A stretch of DNA of 64,000 nucleotides from Myxococcales bacterium (GTDB lineage Bacteria > Myxococcota_A > Polyangia > Palsa-1104 > JAEUJZ01). The notes beneath the pieces were generated by a model. The model was not told the origin of the DNA. It saw only the letters and a list, made by a program, of their open reading frames with translations, and did not search any database. Where the stretch lies: the NCBI GenBank assembly GCA_016794505.1, contig JAEUJZ010000180.1:98041-162040 (forward strand), in the 5' to 3' direction. The translations under genes were made by a program, and so were the position numbers. Positions 17,801 through 24,107 of the stretch are shown in pieces; within the stretch, counting starts at the first letter, position 1, and every line of letters begins with the position of its first letter.

Positions 17801-20715
17801 CTGAGACCTACGAGAAGGTTCTCAGCATCGACGAGCGTCACACGCCGTCGCTGAAGCAGCTAGAGCGCCTGTATCGCCTGCAGCAGAAGTGGGCCGAGCT
17901 AGTCGACACGTACCGTCGCCACATCATGGCGGTACCGGATGCCGGCGATCGCATGGCGCTGTACGCGCTCATGGGCGAGGTCTATGAGATCGAGCTCAAG
18001 GATCTCGACCGCGCGATCGAGGCGTACAGCGACATCCTGTCCTTTGACCCGAACCATCAGCAGGCGCTGACCGCGTTGGGTCGCCTGTATGAAAAAGTCG
18101 AGGACTGGAACCGCGCCATCGACACCTTGGCTCACTTGGTGTCGTTGGTCACGGATCGCGCCAAGCAGGTGGATCTGCACACGCGCGTCGGTGGTCTGTA
18201 CGAAGATCGCATGCAGGACCAGGACACCGCCGAAGGGCGCTACCTGGAAGCGCTGCGCATCGACGGCAACTTCGTGCCGGCACTGCAGAAGCTGATCGCC
18301 CTTTACAAGGGCCGCGGCGACTGGCTCAAGGCCGTGCAGTACATGATCCGTTGCGAAGAGCAGCTGCCCAATCCGAAGGAAAAGGTCAACATGCTCTTCG
18401 AGATCGGGACAATCTTCCGCGAGCGTCTCGACGACGAGCTCAAGGGGGCAGAGTTCCTGGCGCGTGTCATCGCGCTCGACCCCGAGCACGTTGGTGCTGC
18501 GGAGCCGCTGTCCGATGTCTACTTCCAGCAGCAGAGGTGGAAAGAGCTGGAGCCGATCCTCGACATGCTCGTTCGCAAAGCGGACAAGCGCGACGTCAAG
18601 GAGACGAACCAGCTGTACTACCGGCTGGCCAAGACAGCAGACAGCCTCGGCAATCGCGACAAGGCCCTCAAGTACTACAAGATGGCCTACGACCTGGACA
18701 GCACGTCCTTGCAGACGCTGCTCGGTCGCGCCGACTTGCTGTATCGCATTGAGGACTGGGAGGGCGCGTTCAAGCTCTACCAGACGGTGCTTGTCCACCA
18801 TCGCGAGGGCCAGAAGGACTCCGAGGTCGTCGATATCTTCTATCGCCTGGGCATCATCAAGCTGAAGCAGGGCGAAAAGAAGAAGGCGCTCAACATGTTC
18901 GAAAAAGCGCTGGAGATCGACGCGAACCATCGCCCGACGCTCCTCGCTGTCATCGACATGCAGTCGGCGCAGAACGACTGGGAAGCGGTCATCAACGCCA
19001 AGCGCGCCCTGCTGCCTGTCTCAGAGTCGGAAGAGAAGTTCAAGCTCAACTGCGAGATGGCGGAGCTCTATACCGACAAGCTCCAGAAGTACAACGAGGC
19101 CATCAAGTGCTATCTCGACGCGGTCGATCTGAAGCCCGAGAGCCACATCGTGCTGCACAAGGTCTTGGACCTGTACACCAAGACCGAGCAGTGGAAGAAG
19201 GCCATCGAGATCCTTCACCGCATCGCCGGCATCGAAAAAGACAACCTGCGCCGCGGCAAGTTCTTCTACACGGCGGGCGTCATCTTCCGCGATGCTCTCA
19301 AGGGTACCGACGAGGCGATCGAACAGTTCAACTCGTCGCTGGATGCGTACTTCGAGAACCCGGATCGCATTCCGAAGGAGCAGTTCCAGGCGTACCTCAA
19401 GCCCTTTGAGGCCATCGACAAGCTGTGCACCAACCGCAAGGACTGGAAGGCACAGGAGCGCAACTACCGCAAGATGATCAAGCGAATGCCCAAGACGGGG
19501 CAGGAGCAGTACACGGTTGCGCTCTGGCACGCGCTCGGCGAGATCTACCGCTCGCGTCTGCGCGACATCAACGCCGCCATCCAGACCTTCGAGGTGGCGT
19601 GCCAGCTTGAGCCGGACAACTTGAAGCGGCACGAGATCTTGGCAGAGCTCTACATGGTGGCTGGCCCCGACATGCTCGATAAGGCCATCAATGAGCAGAT
19701 GTTCTTGATCAGCAAAGATCCGTTCAAGATCGAGGCGTACAAGAACCTGCGCAAGATCTACATGGATGCGCGCCAGTACGACAAGGCGTGGTGCATGTGC
19801 TCGGCGCTGACGTACCTGCAGCGGGCCGACGCCGACGAGCAGCAGTTCTTCGAGCAGTACCGATCGAAGGGCTTGGTGCGCGCCAAGGCCAAGCTCACCG
19901 ACGAGATGTGGGCCAAGTACCTGTATCACCCGGACGAGGACCGCTTCGTCGGCAACATCTACGCCGCTGTCTATATGGCCGTCGGCATGATGAAGAGCGC
20001 GGAGCACAAGCAGTACAACCTGAAGCGCAAGGAGCGGCGTGATCTCGCGACCGATCAGGCCATGTTCAGCAAGGTCTTCACGTACGTGATGCAGGTGCTG
20101 AATGTGCCGCCGAACATCGAGATCTTCTTCCGTCCCGAGCAGCAGGGTGAGCTGCAGGTGGCCAACTGCCGCGAAAAGGTGCAGTTCATCCCGTCGATCG
20201 TCGTCGGGGGCAGCATGTTGTCGGGACGCAGCGACAAGGACATGGCGTTCCCCATCGCCTCGTTCTTGACGAAGATGCGACCCGAGCACTACCTGCGGCA
20301 GATCATCCCGACCAACACCGAGCTATCGGTGGCCGTGATGGCTGCGATTCGCATGGTGGCGCCGCAGTTCAACATCCCACCGGACAAGATCCAGCTCGTC
20401 GAGCAGTACATCATGGCGCTGCGCCAGTATCTGCCGCAGGCGGCACAGGAACACCTGCACATGGTCGTGCAGCGCTTCATCCAGCAGAAGTCGCAGCTGG
20501 ACATGGCCAAGTGGGCGCAGTCGGTGGATCTGACCTCGCACCGCGCGGGTCTGATCATCAGCAATGACTTGAGCCTGGCAGCGCGCTTCATCGGTCAGGA
20601 GCCGATCACCGTCGGTGGCATGCAGCCGAAGGACAAGGTGAAAGAGCTGCTCATGTACGCGATTTCGCCCGCATACTTCGAACTGCGAAACCTGCTTGGC
20701 ATCGCCATCGGCTAG
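8815..20715 (+). CDS. Giant TPR-repeat protein (about 3,966 aa; GltI/AgmK-like)
   Basis: One uninterrupted frame encodes about 3,966 residues. An N-terminal TPR-like region (to about 385) is followed by an Ala/Pro/Glu-rich linker (about 386-495). An array of roughly forty TPR-like units of about 72 residues comes next (consensus elements W-x-E-L, I-x-x-LYE, A-I-x-x-Y, L-x-x-LYxR-x-x-x-W). The last 270 residues form a different C-terminal domain without TPRs. No signal peptide or membrane helix is visible, so it is probably cytoplasmic. A giant TPR protein (AgmK/GltI) is part of the Myxococcus gliding complex and the two upstream genes fit the same machine; the role here is inferred. I chose the ATG at 8815 over the in-frame GTG at 8761 because a TATAAA box sits just upstream of that GTG and GGGTGG precedes the ATG. 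Confidence 0.85.
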   Translation: MQLREQVAKRLRGLKTWAGLLEEFEKEVERVEGKENRAAALFELGEVCEEIFLRKDRAMAHYQQAFKQNPQQIRALTRARQIYREMGNLEMVATLLGLEMKVSTDPARKAEAERLLGEVLLDAQQRDRAKTALENAAKRQPGDTDIADALAATQYDREDWNGEVERFLAQAQRVAGNDANLAARVYLRAARILHLEAANDPRLEQTLRNVVALAPQQEMANFLLEKTLAAQNRFDDIVAVQDQRLDSLEDPQEQIDLAKRIGNMWLLRWKDRDRAAHFYGRALLSTYAGSVDAAQAFPGHLAAFSLLRDVMAPRGEWPQLLSYAELGRSAVMGDEERAALMVQAGRIAWREMGDAERARGYYAEVMRVIPEQEELQAYIAEHGDPSVEPAAAEGEVPVAAEGEVAVEAPVAEAPVEEVPVEQQAAEVEQAAPPVDEAPVAAAQEEAAVEAAPVAQAEPAVEPVAEAPATQQAPVEEPAAAEAPAEEPAAAALPDEYAGLEPAVRQAMDAAWALEGTSLDKAIDAWRKVVAQAPTHRVPRREHIRVLRQAEKWNGLADGLKEFADKVADLSVEEKVEALFELVAIYKDRLRIDSQVVNTYNAILNLQPGNVAALDALAAQYENMKRWPDLISTLQKKAAQVEDVPEKVALYCRVARLFQERFSNVAESIKAYEQALALDDSNAESIAYLKSNYEKRRDWEKLIAVNQREISRIPNANERGQRFVEIAKMASEKLKKPAISIELWERVLEANPEHVEALGELEKLYEREKIWDKLADVSERQVALFTDNAKKVAMLQKLGVLFTDRVKDGPRATNAWRQLLAIEPENRRAQDAIKKLFVEQKSWDDLEQFYAKQNKFDELIRTFERQVDVEDDANKVLLYNRIAVLYRDKMGKADRALRAFEAVLKLDARNLMAAEALIPLYEGAKDPKKLAGVLEIQLSHTEELATRVERMQKLAELTETSLKDKATAYSWYLKGFAEDHRADWLRPEIERLAAETGGWAQLVSSYEAAAPKFTDKMESLPHLLVVARVYEEQMQNADKAIETNRQILSIDENNGIALEAMERLYLKTGRYSELLGIYQKKLDLEMDPARQKAIRYQIAQLYENEIKDAGQAVTAYRAILDGVGGENELSAWQALDRIYTATAQWTELQATIPRELELVDPADASMIVELKYRLGQIREQYLSDVPGAIECYREILDLAPAHSGAREALERRLGDQDYQVEAANILQPIYEQLGEWLKLIEVHEIQLKRTDEAETLTRVTLLMRIGELWAQQVGNGEKAFDAYSRCFRLDPANEQCRAQLDALAAHLGFWSQFVALYEEAIEKGGLDSLLTRELLMRVAVVYDEHLGKSDKAVEFFRRAQAIDPEDIVVLEALEKLYQGHQQWNELLEVFRKKVELASEPQVREQMFFRMAKLWEEVLGNYEQAINTYKEVLAQDDSNMDALRSLDRLYVQQKMWTDLSENLQRQLVLTQEQADTVPLLVRLAALRETELNEMAASVDTYRQVLEIDAANEPATLALERLIKLPDHELNVATILEPIYKQLSDWAKLVFVYEIMVKHSLDPLRKIELLHEIARLYEEGGENGGEAFNTFARALREDPTRDDTQKQLERLARQLDRWQDLVNLYGEVVEQASHDVELQVHLWTRIAQIYEQNLGNTDKAAEAYHRVIKVDERNLPAANSLESLYRRTENYQRLVEVVLLKVGMVEEVADKKALYFQAARLYVEVLQNPDKSIEVYKGVLETDPNDTTAINSLERLFIDLERWADLKDIFARKVDLAQTVEEKKLVLNRMGEVYETKLNDIEHAIETYSGILDLDPTDWTAISALDHLYLTAQRWYDLLQILEREVELSGTSAETVVFKYRIGELYQTQLKDMAQAVESYRQSLELDSTHEPTLAALDGIVHGPEEPVAAANVLEPVFETAGEWEKLIDVLEVKVKHAEDALAKVELLHRIAGYYERQLERSPSAFEAFARALALDAQNESTIQNLERLAEITKAWPKLAALYEAEIVKMQDVLQQVEMLLRTARVYEEEMQAEDKAITTFRRVLDVEAENANAVLALDRLYERGQHWKELTDILRTEIRMANSDQEIVALQFRLGQTFEQQLHDVDSAIEVYREILTSDPNHGPTLQALELLFAENVKPIEIAGILEPLYRVAEQWEKLVKIHEVQLDKLADDAERQALIQRIAEICEHKLVDQVTAFQWWCRAISEAPTSEMAGEEVERLARVVRTWEELVQVYSDTLQGDIARRDPAVQRLLLLKVARVFEFELRDLQRAEEAHLNVLKIDSKDPEALAALDRIYAQLSMWPELADILARRIQITPETDDRIELYFRLGKVYTDALESPENAIKCYLAILEDDTRNGKALECLERIYFRGERFRELFGVYEKMVDIADGDAGMADCHARMARIASDALNERDKSIELWNKVIDLRGEDPMALTQLAQLYESAQMWRELVDVLERTVRITEIPEDRIPYFKRLGPIWEVKLERDRESLDAWNEVLQIDPRDLDALRATAALYRKLQQPDDLVDTLHRLIEAGQLQNMSIEEIREAYAELGKLYAEQLMRPNDAIDSWRKVFEYNKKDFRALAALEKLFGEEARWEDAVDVIEKRIKLLDSPADKISELIKAAKIWEDNVSDPAAAADAYERVLQIDKHNLTASQSLENIYRARSSWSQLSELLLARVEFPNFTPHQRIEAYQAIARIYEDHMNDRESAFVVLQAAFREDYSVDSTARELERLASITSKWGDLLGEYTQSVQQLADLKARADLWVKIGRWYNEHLGRVDYAIASQQQALAIDPNLKEALTNLAECYRKTQQWPELIQVLEHHSNIEDDVPKKVDILVELAERYENQIGNTSNAIGAYRRAITADPTAMQALDNLERLYLAGQTWVELIEILGRKAQIIDDQDKVITLKRRIAEYYDQKLQEPKKAIVSQKEILDIDAANLRAMRALEDLYARTSQAEPYLQILEAQLDVVATDDDRISVYERIAAAWENLFKKLDKASETYEKVLSIDERHTPSLKQLERLYRLQQKWAELVDTYRRHIMAVPDAGDRMALYALMGEVYEIELKDLDRAIEAYSDILSFDPNHQQALTALGRLYEKVEDWNRAIDTLAHLVSLVTDRAKQVDLHTRVGGLYEDRMQDQDTAEGRYLEALRIDGNFVPALQKLIALYKGRGDWLKAVQYMIRCEEQLPNPKEKVNMLFEIGTIFRERLDDELKGAEFLARVIALDPEHVGAAEPLSDVYFQQQRWKELEPILDMLVRKADKRDVKETNQLYYRLAKTADSLGNRDKALKYYKMAYDLDSTSLQTLLGRADLLYRIEDWEGAFKLYQTVLVHHREGQKDSEVVDIFYRLGIIKLKQGEKKKALNMFEKALEIDANHRPTLLAVIDMQSAQNDWEAVINAKRALLPVSESEEKFKLNCEMAELYTDKLQKYNEAIKCYLDAVDLKPESHIVLHKVLDLYTKTEQWKKAIEILHRIAGIEKDNLRRGKFFYTAGVIFRDALKGTDEAIEQFNSSLDAYFENPDRIPKEQFQAYLKPFEAIDKLCTNRKDWKAQERNYRKMIKRMPKTGQEQYTVALWHALGEIYRSRLRDINAAIQTFEVACQLEPDNLKRHEILAELYMVAGPDMLDKAINEQMFLISKDPFKIEAYKNLRKIYMDARQYDKAWCMCSALTYLQRADADEQQFFEQYRSKGLVRAKAKLTDEMWAKYLYHPDEDRFVGNIYAAVYMAVGMMKSAEHKQYNLKRKERRDLATDQAMFSKVFTYVMQVLNVPPNIEIFFRPEQQGELQVANCREKVQFIPSIVVGGSMLSGRSDKDMAFPIASFLTKMRPEHYLRQIIPTNTELSVAVMAAIRMVAPQFNIPPDKIQLVEQYIMALRQYLPQAAQEHLHMVVQRFIQQKSQLDMAKWAQSVDLTSHRAGLIISNDLSLAARFIGQEPITVGGMQPKDKVKELLMYAISPAYFELRNLLGIAIG
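10400..19500 (+). repeat. Tandem protein-level repeat array of about 216-bp units
   Basis: Within the giant gene the encoded motif W-x-E-L-(x)-VYE ... LYE ... AI-x-Y-x-x-VL-x-D-P ... AL-x-x-L-x-RLY recurs about every 72 residues (about 216 bp). The units are diverged in DNA sequence and are seen mainly at protein level. Array edges are approximate. Confidence 0.7.
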
Positions 20716-21015
20716 CACAGGCCGCCTGGGCCGGCTTCGCCCGCTTCTCATCCCGCCTTCCTCGGTTTCCCTCTTCAGCAAACGTCCGGCCTAGCGACCC
20801 CAGATCACGGGGCCGCTGGCCGCTGCCTGCGCGCTTTCTTTTGCCGCCTGAGCGCCGCCAGATGCGATACGATTCTCGACGCATGCCGTGTGCCATGGGG
20901 GCAAGCCATGGGGGCTTGTGTCGTCGCGTTGTGAGGTCGACACGCGGAATCCAGGCACCCGGCTTGGGCCTGTCGCCGAAAACCGTCTTGTAGCCACTTC
21001 CGCGAGGGAAATGTC
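20716..21015 (+). other. Intergenic region before the tail-tube gene
   Basis: The 300 bases contain no supported gene. The only structure seen is a short tandem repeat at 20892-20915. The reverse-strand open frames crossing it overlap the tail-tube gene and look like shadows. Confidence 0.5.
20892..20915 (+). repeat. Two direct copies of GCCATGGGGGC
   Basis: GCCATGGGGGC occurs at 20892-20902 and 20905-20915, spaced by two bases, about 100 bp before the tail-tube gene start. It could be an operator-like site or simple chance duplication. Confidence 0.5.
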
Positions 21016-21453
21016 ATGACAGGAAGCCGACGAGAAGCCTTCTCGGCCTTTACGTTCCTGGTCGAGATCGATGGAGATCAAGAAAACGCCGCCTACTTCA
21101 AGTCGGTCAGCGGGCTGAAGTCCGAGGCGGAGGCCGTGTCCGTGCAGGAAGGCGGCATCAACGAGTTCGAGCACAAGCTGATCGGCCGCACCAAGTACCC
21201 GAACTTGGTCTTCAAGCGTGGCCTAGCCTCCGCCAAGGGCTGGGCACAGCGTCTGCGATTCATGGGTAGCGGCGGTGGTGCCATCCAGCGCTTCAACGGC
21301 ACCATCACGCAGCTAGGTCCGGGAGGAAAGCCCGTCAAGACCTGGCAGTTCGTCAAGGGCTGGGTGTGCAAGTGGGAAGGCCCAGACTACGACGCCAGCA
21401 AGAACGAGATCTCGATCGAGACCATCGAGATCGCGCACGAAGGACTCAAGTAG
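21016..21453 (+). CDS. Phage tail tube / eCIS inner-tube-like protein (T4 gp19 family)
   Basis: The 145-residue protein matches the conserved phage tail region family (T4 gp19-like). It has an N-terminal FTFLVEIDG, the SVSGLKSE motif, GGINEFEHKLIGRTKYPNL, a lone KRGL element, and the C-terminal strand pattern WVCKWEGPDYDASKNEISIE ending in IAHEGLK. Proteins of this type stack as hexamers to form the inner tube of contractile tails and extracellular contractile injection systems. No sheath, baseplate, spike, AAA+ or toxin gene lies nearby, so it is an orphan here. A GAGGGAA ribosome site precedes the ATG by 6 bases. It may serve a distant injection system or have been recruited to another tubular structure; the sequence does not decide. 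Confidence 0.88.
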   Translation: MTGSRREAFSAFTFLVEIDGDQENAAYFKSVSGLKSEAEAVSVQEGGINEFEHKLIGRTKYPNLVFKRGLASAKGWAQRLRFMGSGGGAIQRFNGTITQLGPGGKPVKTWQFVKGWVCKWEGPDYDASKNEISIETIEIAHEGLK

Positions 21454-21824
21454 CGCGTCTCTGGCCTCCTGACTTCGTCTCCGCCAGAGACCACCGAGCG
21501 GCCCCCCGTTTTCCTCGCCTCCTTCGCAACGAGGAGCTGGCTTTCAAGCGCTGGGCGCGTGTTTGGCCTTGCCAAGCGCGGGCGACGCAGGTACACGCTA
21601 GGGCTTGGCACGCATGCCCAGGCCTTGCTCGTCCGGTTGCCGAGAGCTTGCCACGTCTGGTCTCTCATCCCCCTTAGCCGACCCAGCTTTCGGCTCTCTC
21701 TCGCTGAGCCGTGGCTCGATATGGCCGACACCCAGATCGCCTCGGCGAGCAAGATCGGGCCGTCGCTTCCGCGTGCCCATGTGCAACCCCCGAATCAACA
21801 CACGCTCGTGCCTGGTTTGAATCC
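21454..21824 (+). other. Intergenic region before ctaA
   Basis: The 371 bases hold no convincing gene. Open frames extend upstream of ctaA in its own frame but encode Arg/Pro/His-rich sequence without family features, so I treat them as noise. A TTGGCACG at 21605-21612 lacks a correctly spaced -12 element. Confidence 0.5.
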
Positions 21825-22781
21825 ATGTGGACGCATCGCTTCGCCATCGCTACCGCTGTTTTGACGTGGCTCTTGCTGCTGGTCGGCGGCATTGTCCATG
21901 GGACTGGCTCGTCGCTGGCCTGCCCGGACTGGCCGCTGTGCTTCGGGCAGTTTTTTCCGACCATGGAAGGCAACGTGCTGGTCGAGCATGGCCACCGCTT
22001 GTTCGCCAGCGCCGTTGGCTTGTTTACGATCGGCCTGTGCGTCGCGGCGCTACGCGACGGCAAGCGAGCCCATCGCGCGGTCCCGGCTCTCTCGGTCTTT
22101 GCGCTCGCCTTGGTGATCTTCCAAGGCGTGCTCGGTGGTCTCACCGTGATCTATCGCTTGCCGACGCTGATCTCATGGGCTCACCTGTGTACGTCGATGC
22201 TGTTTTTCGCGACGCTGATCACCATCGCTGGCCTGACGCGTCACGTCGTAAACGGGCAGACGCGTTTTCATCGCGACGATGTGCCGCCAGGCGTGTATGC
22301 CCTGCTGGTTCTGACCACGGTGCTCTGTTATGCGCAGCTTGCGCTCGGGGGCCTGGTTCGCCACACCGGGGGAGGCCTAGCCTGCCTGGATATTCCACTG
22401 TGCCGCGGAAGCCTGTTGCCGCTCGGCGAGCATCCAACGGTCATCATTCACGCGGTCCATCGTCTGAACGGGCTCTTGTTTGCGCTGGTGTTGTTCATCA
22501 CGGCGCCGCGCCTTCGTCGCTTTTTGCGACGTGAGACCGATGCCGCACGCCGCGGCTTGCTTCTAGCGCTGCCGCTGCTGATGCTCGTGCAGATCGGTCT
22601 GGGCATCTTGAGCGTATGGAGCTATCTCGGCCTGTTCTACGTGACGGCGCATCTGGGCGTCGGCGCACTGCTTTGGGGTGGCCTTGTGCTGCTCTGTTTG
22701 AGCTTGCGGGGAAGCCGTGGGTCTGCCGAGTCAGACGGTGGCGCGTTGGTGACAGCCAGTGGCCAGAGTGGAGCCGTCTGA
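21825..22781 (+). CDS. ctaA: Heme A synthase (COX15/CtaA)
   Basis: CtaA oxidises the C8 methyl of heme O to give heme A for cytochrome aa3-type oxidases and acts in the inner membrane. The 318-residue protein has eight hydrophobic segments in two homologous halves. Each half has the expected heme-ligand histidines (GGIVHG and EHGHR in the first, LVRHTGGG and IHAVHR in the second). Each half also has a Cys pair in the external loop (ACPDWPLC and ACLDIPLC), as in the two-Cys class. I start at the ATG giving MWTHRF, directly before the first helix; in-frame upstream extension has no family likeness. The stop overlaps the next start by one base (TGATG), implying translational coupling with ctaB. 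Confidence 0.95.
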   Translation: MWTHRFAIATAVLTWLLLLVGGIVHGTGSSLACPDWPLCFGQFFPTMEGNVLVEHGHRLFASAVGLFTIGLCVAALRDGKRAHRAVPALSVFALALVIFQGVLGGLTVIYRLPTLISWAHLCTSMLFFATLITIAGLTRHVVNGQTRFHRDDVPPGVYALLVLTTVLCYAQLALGGLVRHTGGGLACLDIPLCRGSLLPLGEHPTVIIHAVHRLNGLLFALVLFITAPRLRRFLRRETDAARRGLLLALPLLMLVQIGLGILSVWSYLGLFYVTAHLGVGALLWGGLVLLCLSLRGSRGSAESDGGALVTASGQSGAV

Positions 22782-23728
22782 TGGGACGCTGGGTCGACTA
22801 CATCGCACTGGCCAAGCCGCGCGTCACCGTCATGGTGCTGGGTACGGCGGGGCTCGGTCTGTATATGGCACCTGCTTCGCTTCAGCCGCTGCGCGCCGTC
22901 GGAGCCCTTAGCGGAACGGCGCTGATCGTGGCCGCAGCCAATGCGCTCAACATGTACATCGAGCGCGACATCGATGGCTTGGCGCCGCGAACCAAGAAAC
23001 GACCCCTACCGGCTGGCCGCCTGGCCCCGGCAGCGGCTCTGCGCTTTGCCGTGATCCTGGCCCTCCTGGCGCTGCCGCTTCTGGCGTGGTGTGCAAATCC
23101 TCTGACTGCTCTGCTCGGGCTTATCGCGTTTGTGGTGTACATCGCTGCCTACACGCCGATGAAGCAGACCTCGCCAGGGGCGCTCGTCGTCGGAGCGATT
23201 CCTGGTGCCATGCCGCCGCTCATGGGCTGGACAGCCGCGACAGGGCAGCTTGATCTGGCGGGCCTGACGCTGTTTTCCATCTTGTTCCTGTGGCAGTTGC
23301 CGCACTTCCTGGCGATCTCGCTGTATCGCCGCAGCGAATACCAGCGAGCCGGCTACCGCCTGACGGTGATCGAGCACGGTATCAGCACCGCCAAGATGCA
23401 GATTGTCCTTTATCTGCTCGCGCTGTGTCCGGTGACGCTGCTTCTGGTTCCGCTGGGCATTGGCCGCACGATCTATCTATGGACCGCTCTGCTGGCCGGG
23501 CTGGGTTTCCTCGCAGGTGGCGTCTATGGCCTGCGCGCTGCAGCGGGTGCTCGCTGGGCACGAGCGCTGTTTTCGGGCTCGCTGGTCTATTTGATGGTGC
23601 TGTCGGCCGCGCTGGTCGCAGACCGGGCGCTGAGCCCTGCGCCGTCTGTGGGACTGATTTCCCCCCTGACTCTTTTTCCCGCTCCGGCCGAACGGCCGGC
23701 TTCGCTGGGAATGCAGTCCCGGCGATAA
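22781..23728 (+). CDS. ctaB: Heme O synthase (protoheme IX farnesyltransferase, CtaB/CyoE)
   Basis: This UbiA-superfamily enzyme transfers farnesyl to protoheme to make heme O, the substrate of CtaA. The 315-residue protein has about nine membrane helices. The first Asp-rich prenyl-binding loop is visible as NMYIERDIDGLAPRTKKRP, and YTPMKQTSP marks the conserved following loop. KPRVTVMVL near the N-terminus is also typical of the family. The ATG overlaps the ctaA stop, so the pair is an operon. The last 25 residues are a polar, Pro-rich tail that may be dispensable. Confidence 0.95.
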   Translation: MGRWVDYIALAKPRVTVMVLGTAGLGLYMAPASLQPLRAVGALSGTALIVAAANALNMYIERDIDGLAPRTKKRPLPAGRLAPAAALRFAVILALLALPLLAWCANPLTALLGLIAFVVYIAAYTPMKQTSPGALVVGAIPGAMPPLMGWTAATGQLDLAGLTLFSILFLWQLPHFLAISLYRRSEYQRAGYRLTVIEHGISTAKMQIVLYLLALCPVTLLLVPLGIGRTIYLWTALLAGLGFLAGGVYGLRAAAGARWARALFSGSLVYLMVLSAALVADRALSPAPSVGLISPLTLFPAPAERPASLGMQSRR

Positions 23729-23777
23729 CCAGCCGGCAGTCGCTCGGCTTTTCTGTCCCAAGCCGCTAAGGATGACC

Positions 23778-24098
23778 ATGACCTTCCGCGATTTTCTCGC
23801 AGACCTCGTTGCCGGGCAGCCGGTGTATCGCTCGGCGCGCAAACTGCTTTCGCTCTTGACCCCACCCAGCCTGCAGGGCGAGCGGCCACTGACTCGGGCA
23901 CTCGTAGTCGGCGGCGTGATCGGTAGCTTTGGTCTTACGCTCGTGGCCACGGCAAGCTCGGCGCTGCTGCTCGCGCTGTCGTTGGCGGTGCTGTACTACC
24001 TGATCACCCAAGTTGTCGGGATCCACGTTGACTTCGACGCACAGAGCCTGTTCGGCGGAGCGCTCCGCGATCAGAGCGCCCAGTCCGCCCCGAACTAA
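23778..24098 (+). CDS. Small membrane protein of unknown function
   Basis: The 106-residue product has an N-terminal amphipathic part and a hydrophobic stretch of about 45 residues in the middle (VVGGVIGSFGLTLVATA ... LALSLAVLYYLI), probably two short membrane helices, with a polar C-terminus. I do not recognise the family. AAGGA at 23768-23772 favours the ATG at 23778 over the one at 23772. The gene lies 49 bp after ctaB and 9 bp before the HupE-like gene, all on one strand, so it may belong to the same transcription unit. A role in oxidase assembly would be a guess. Confidence 0.6.
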   Translation: MTFRDFLADLVAGQPVYRSARKLLSLLTPPSLQGERPLTRALVVGGVIGSFGLTLVATASSALLLALSLAVLYYLITQVVGIHVDFDAQSLFGGALRDQSAQSAPN

Positions 24099-24107
24099 AA
24101 TCAGCGC

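Noticed and set aside
10000..20300. Many long open frames antisense to the giant TPR gene
   Set aside because: They are Leu/Val/Asp/His- or Arg-rich mirror frames typical of GC-rich coding DNA, without ribosome sites or motifs.
8815..20715. Suspected CRISPR or DNA tandem repeat because of the periodic signal
   Set aside because: The periodicity is in the encoded protein; DNA units are diverged and there are no spacers or leader.
21605..21621. TTGGCACG resembling a sigma-54 -24 element before ctaA
   Set aside because: No GC at the required -12 distance; the nearest TTGC is eight bases too far.
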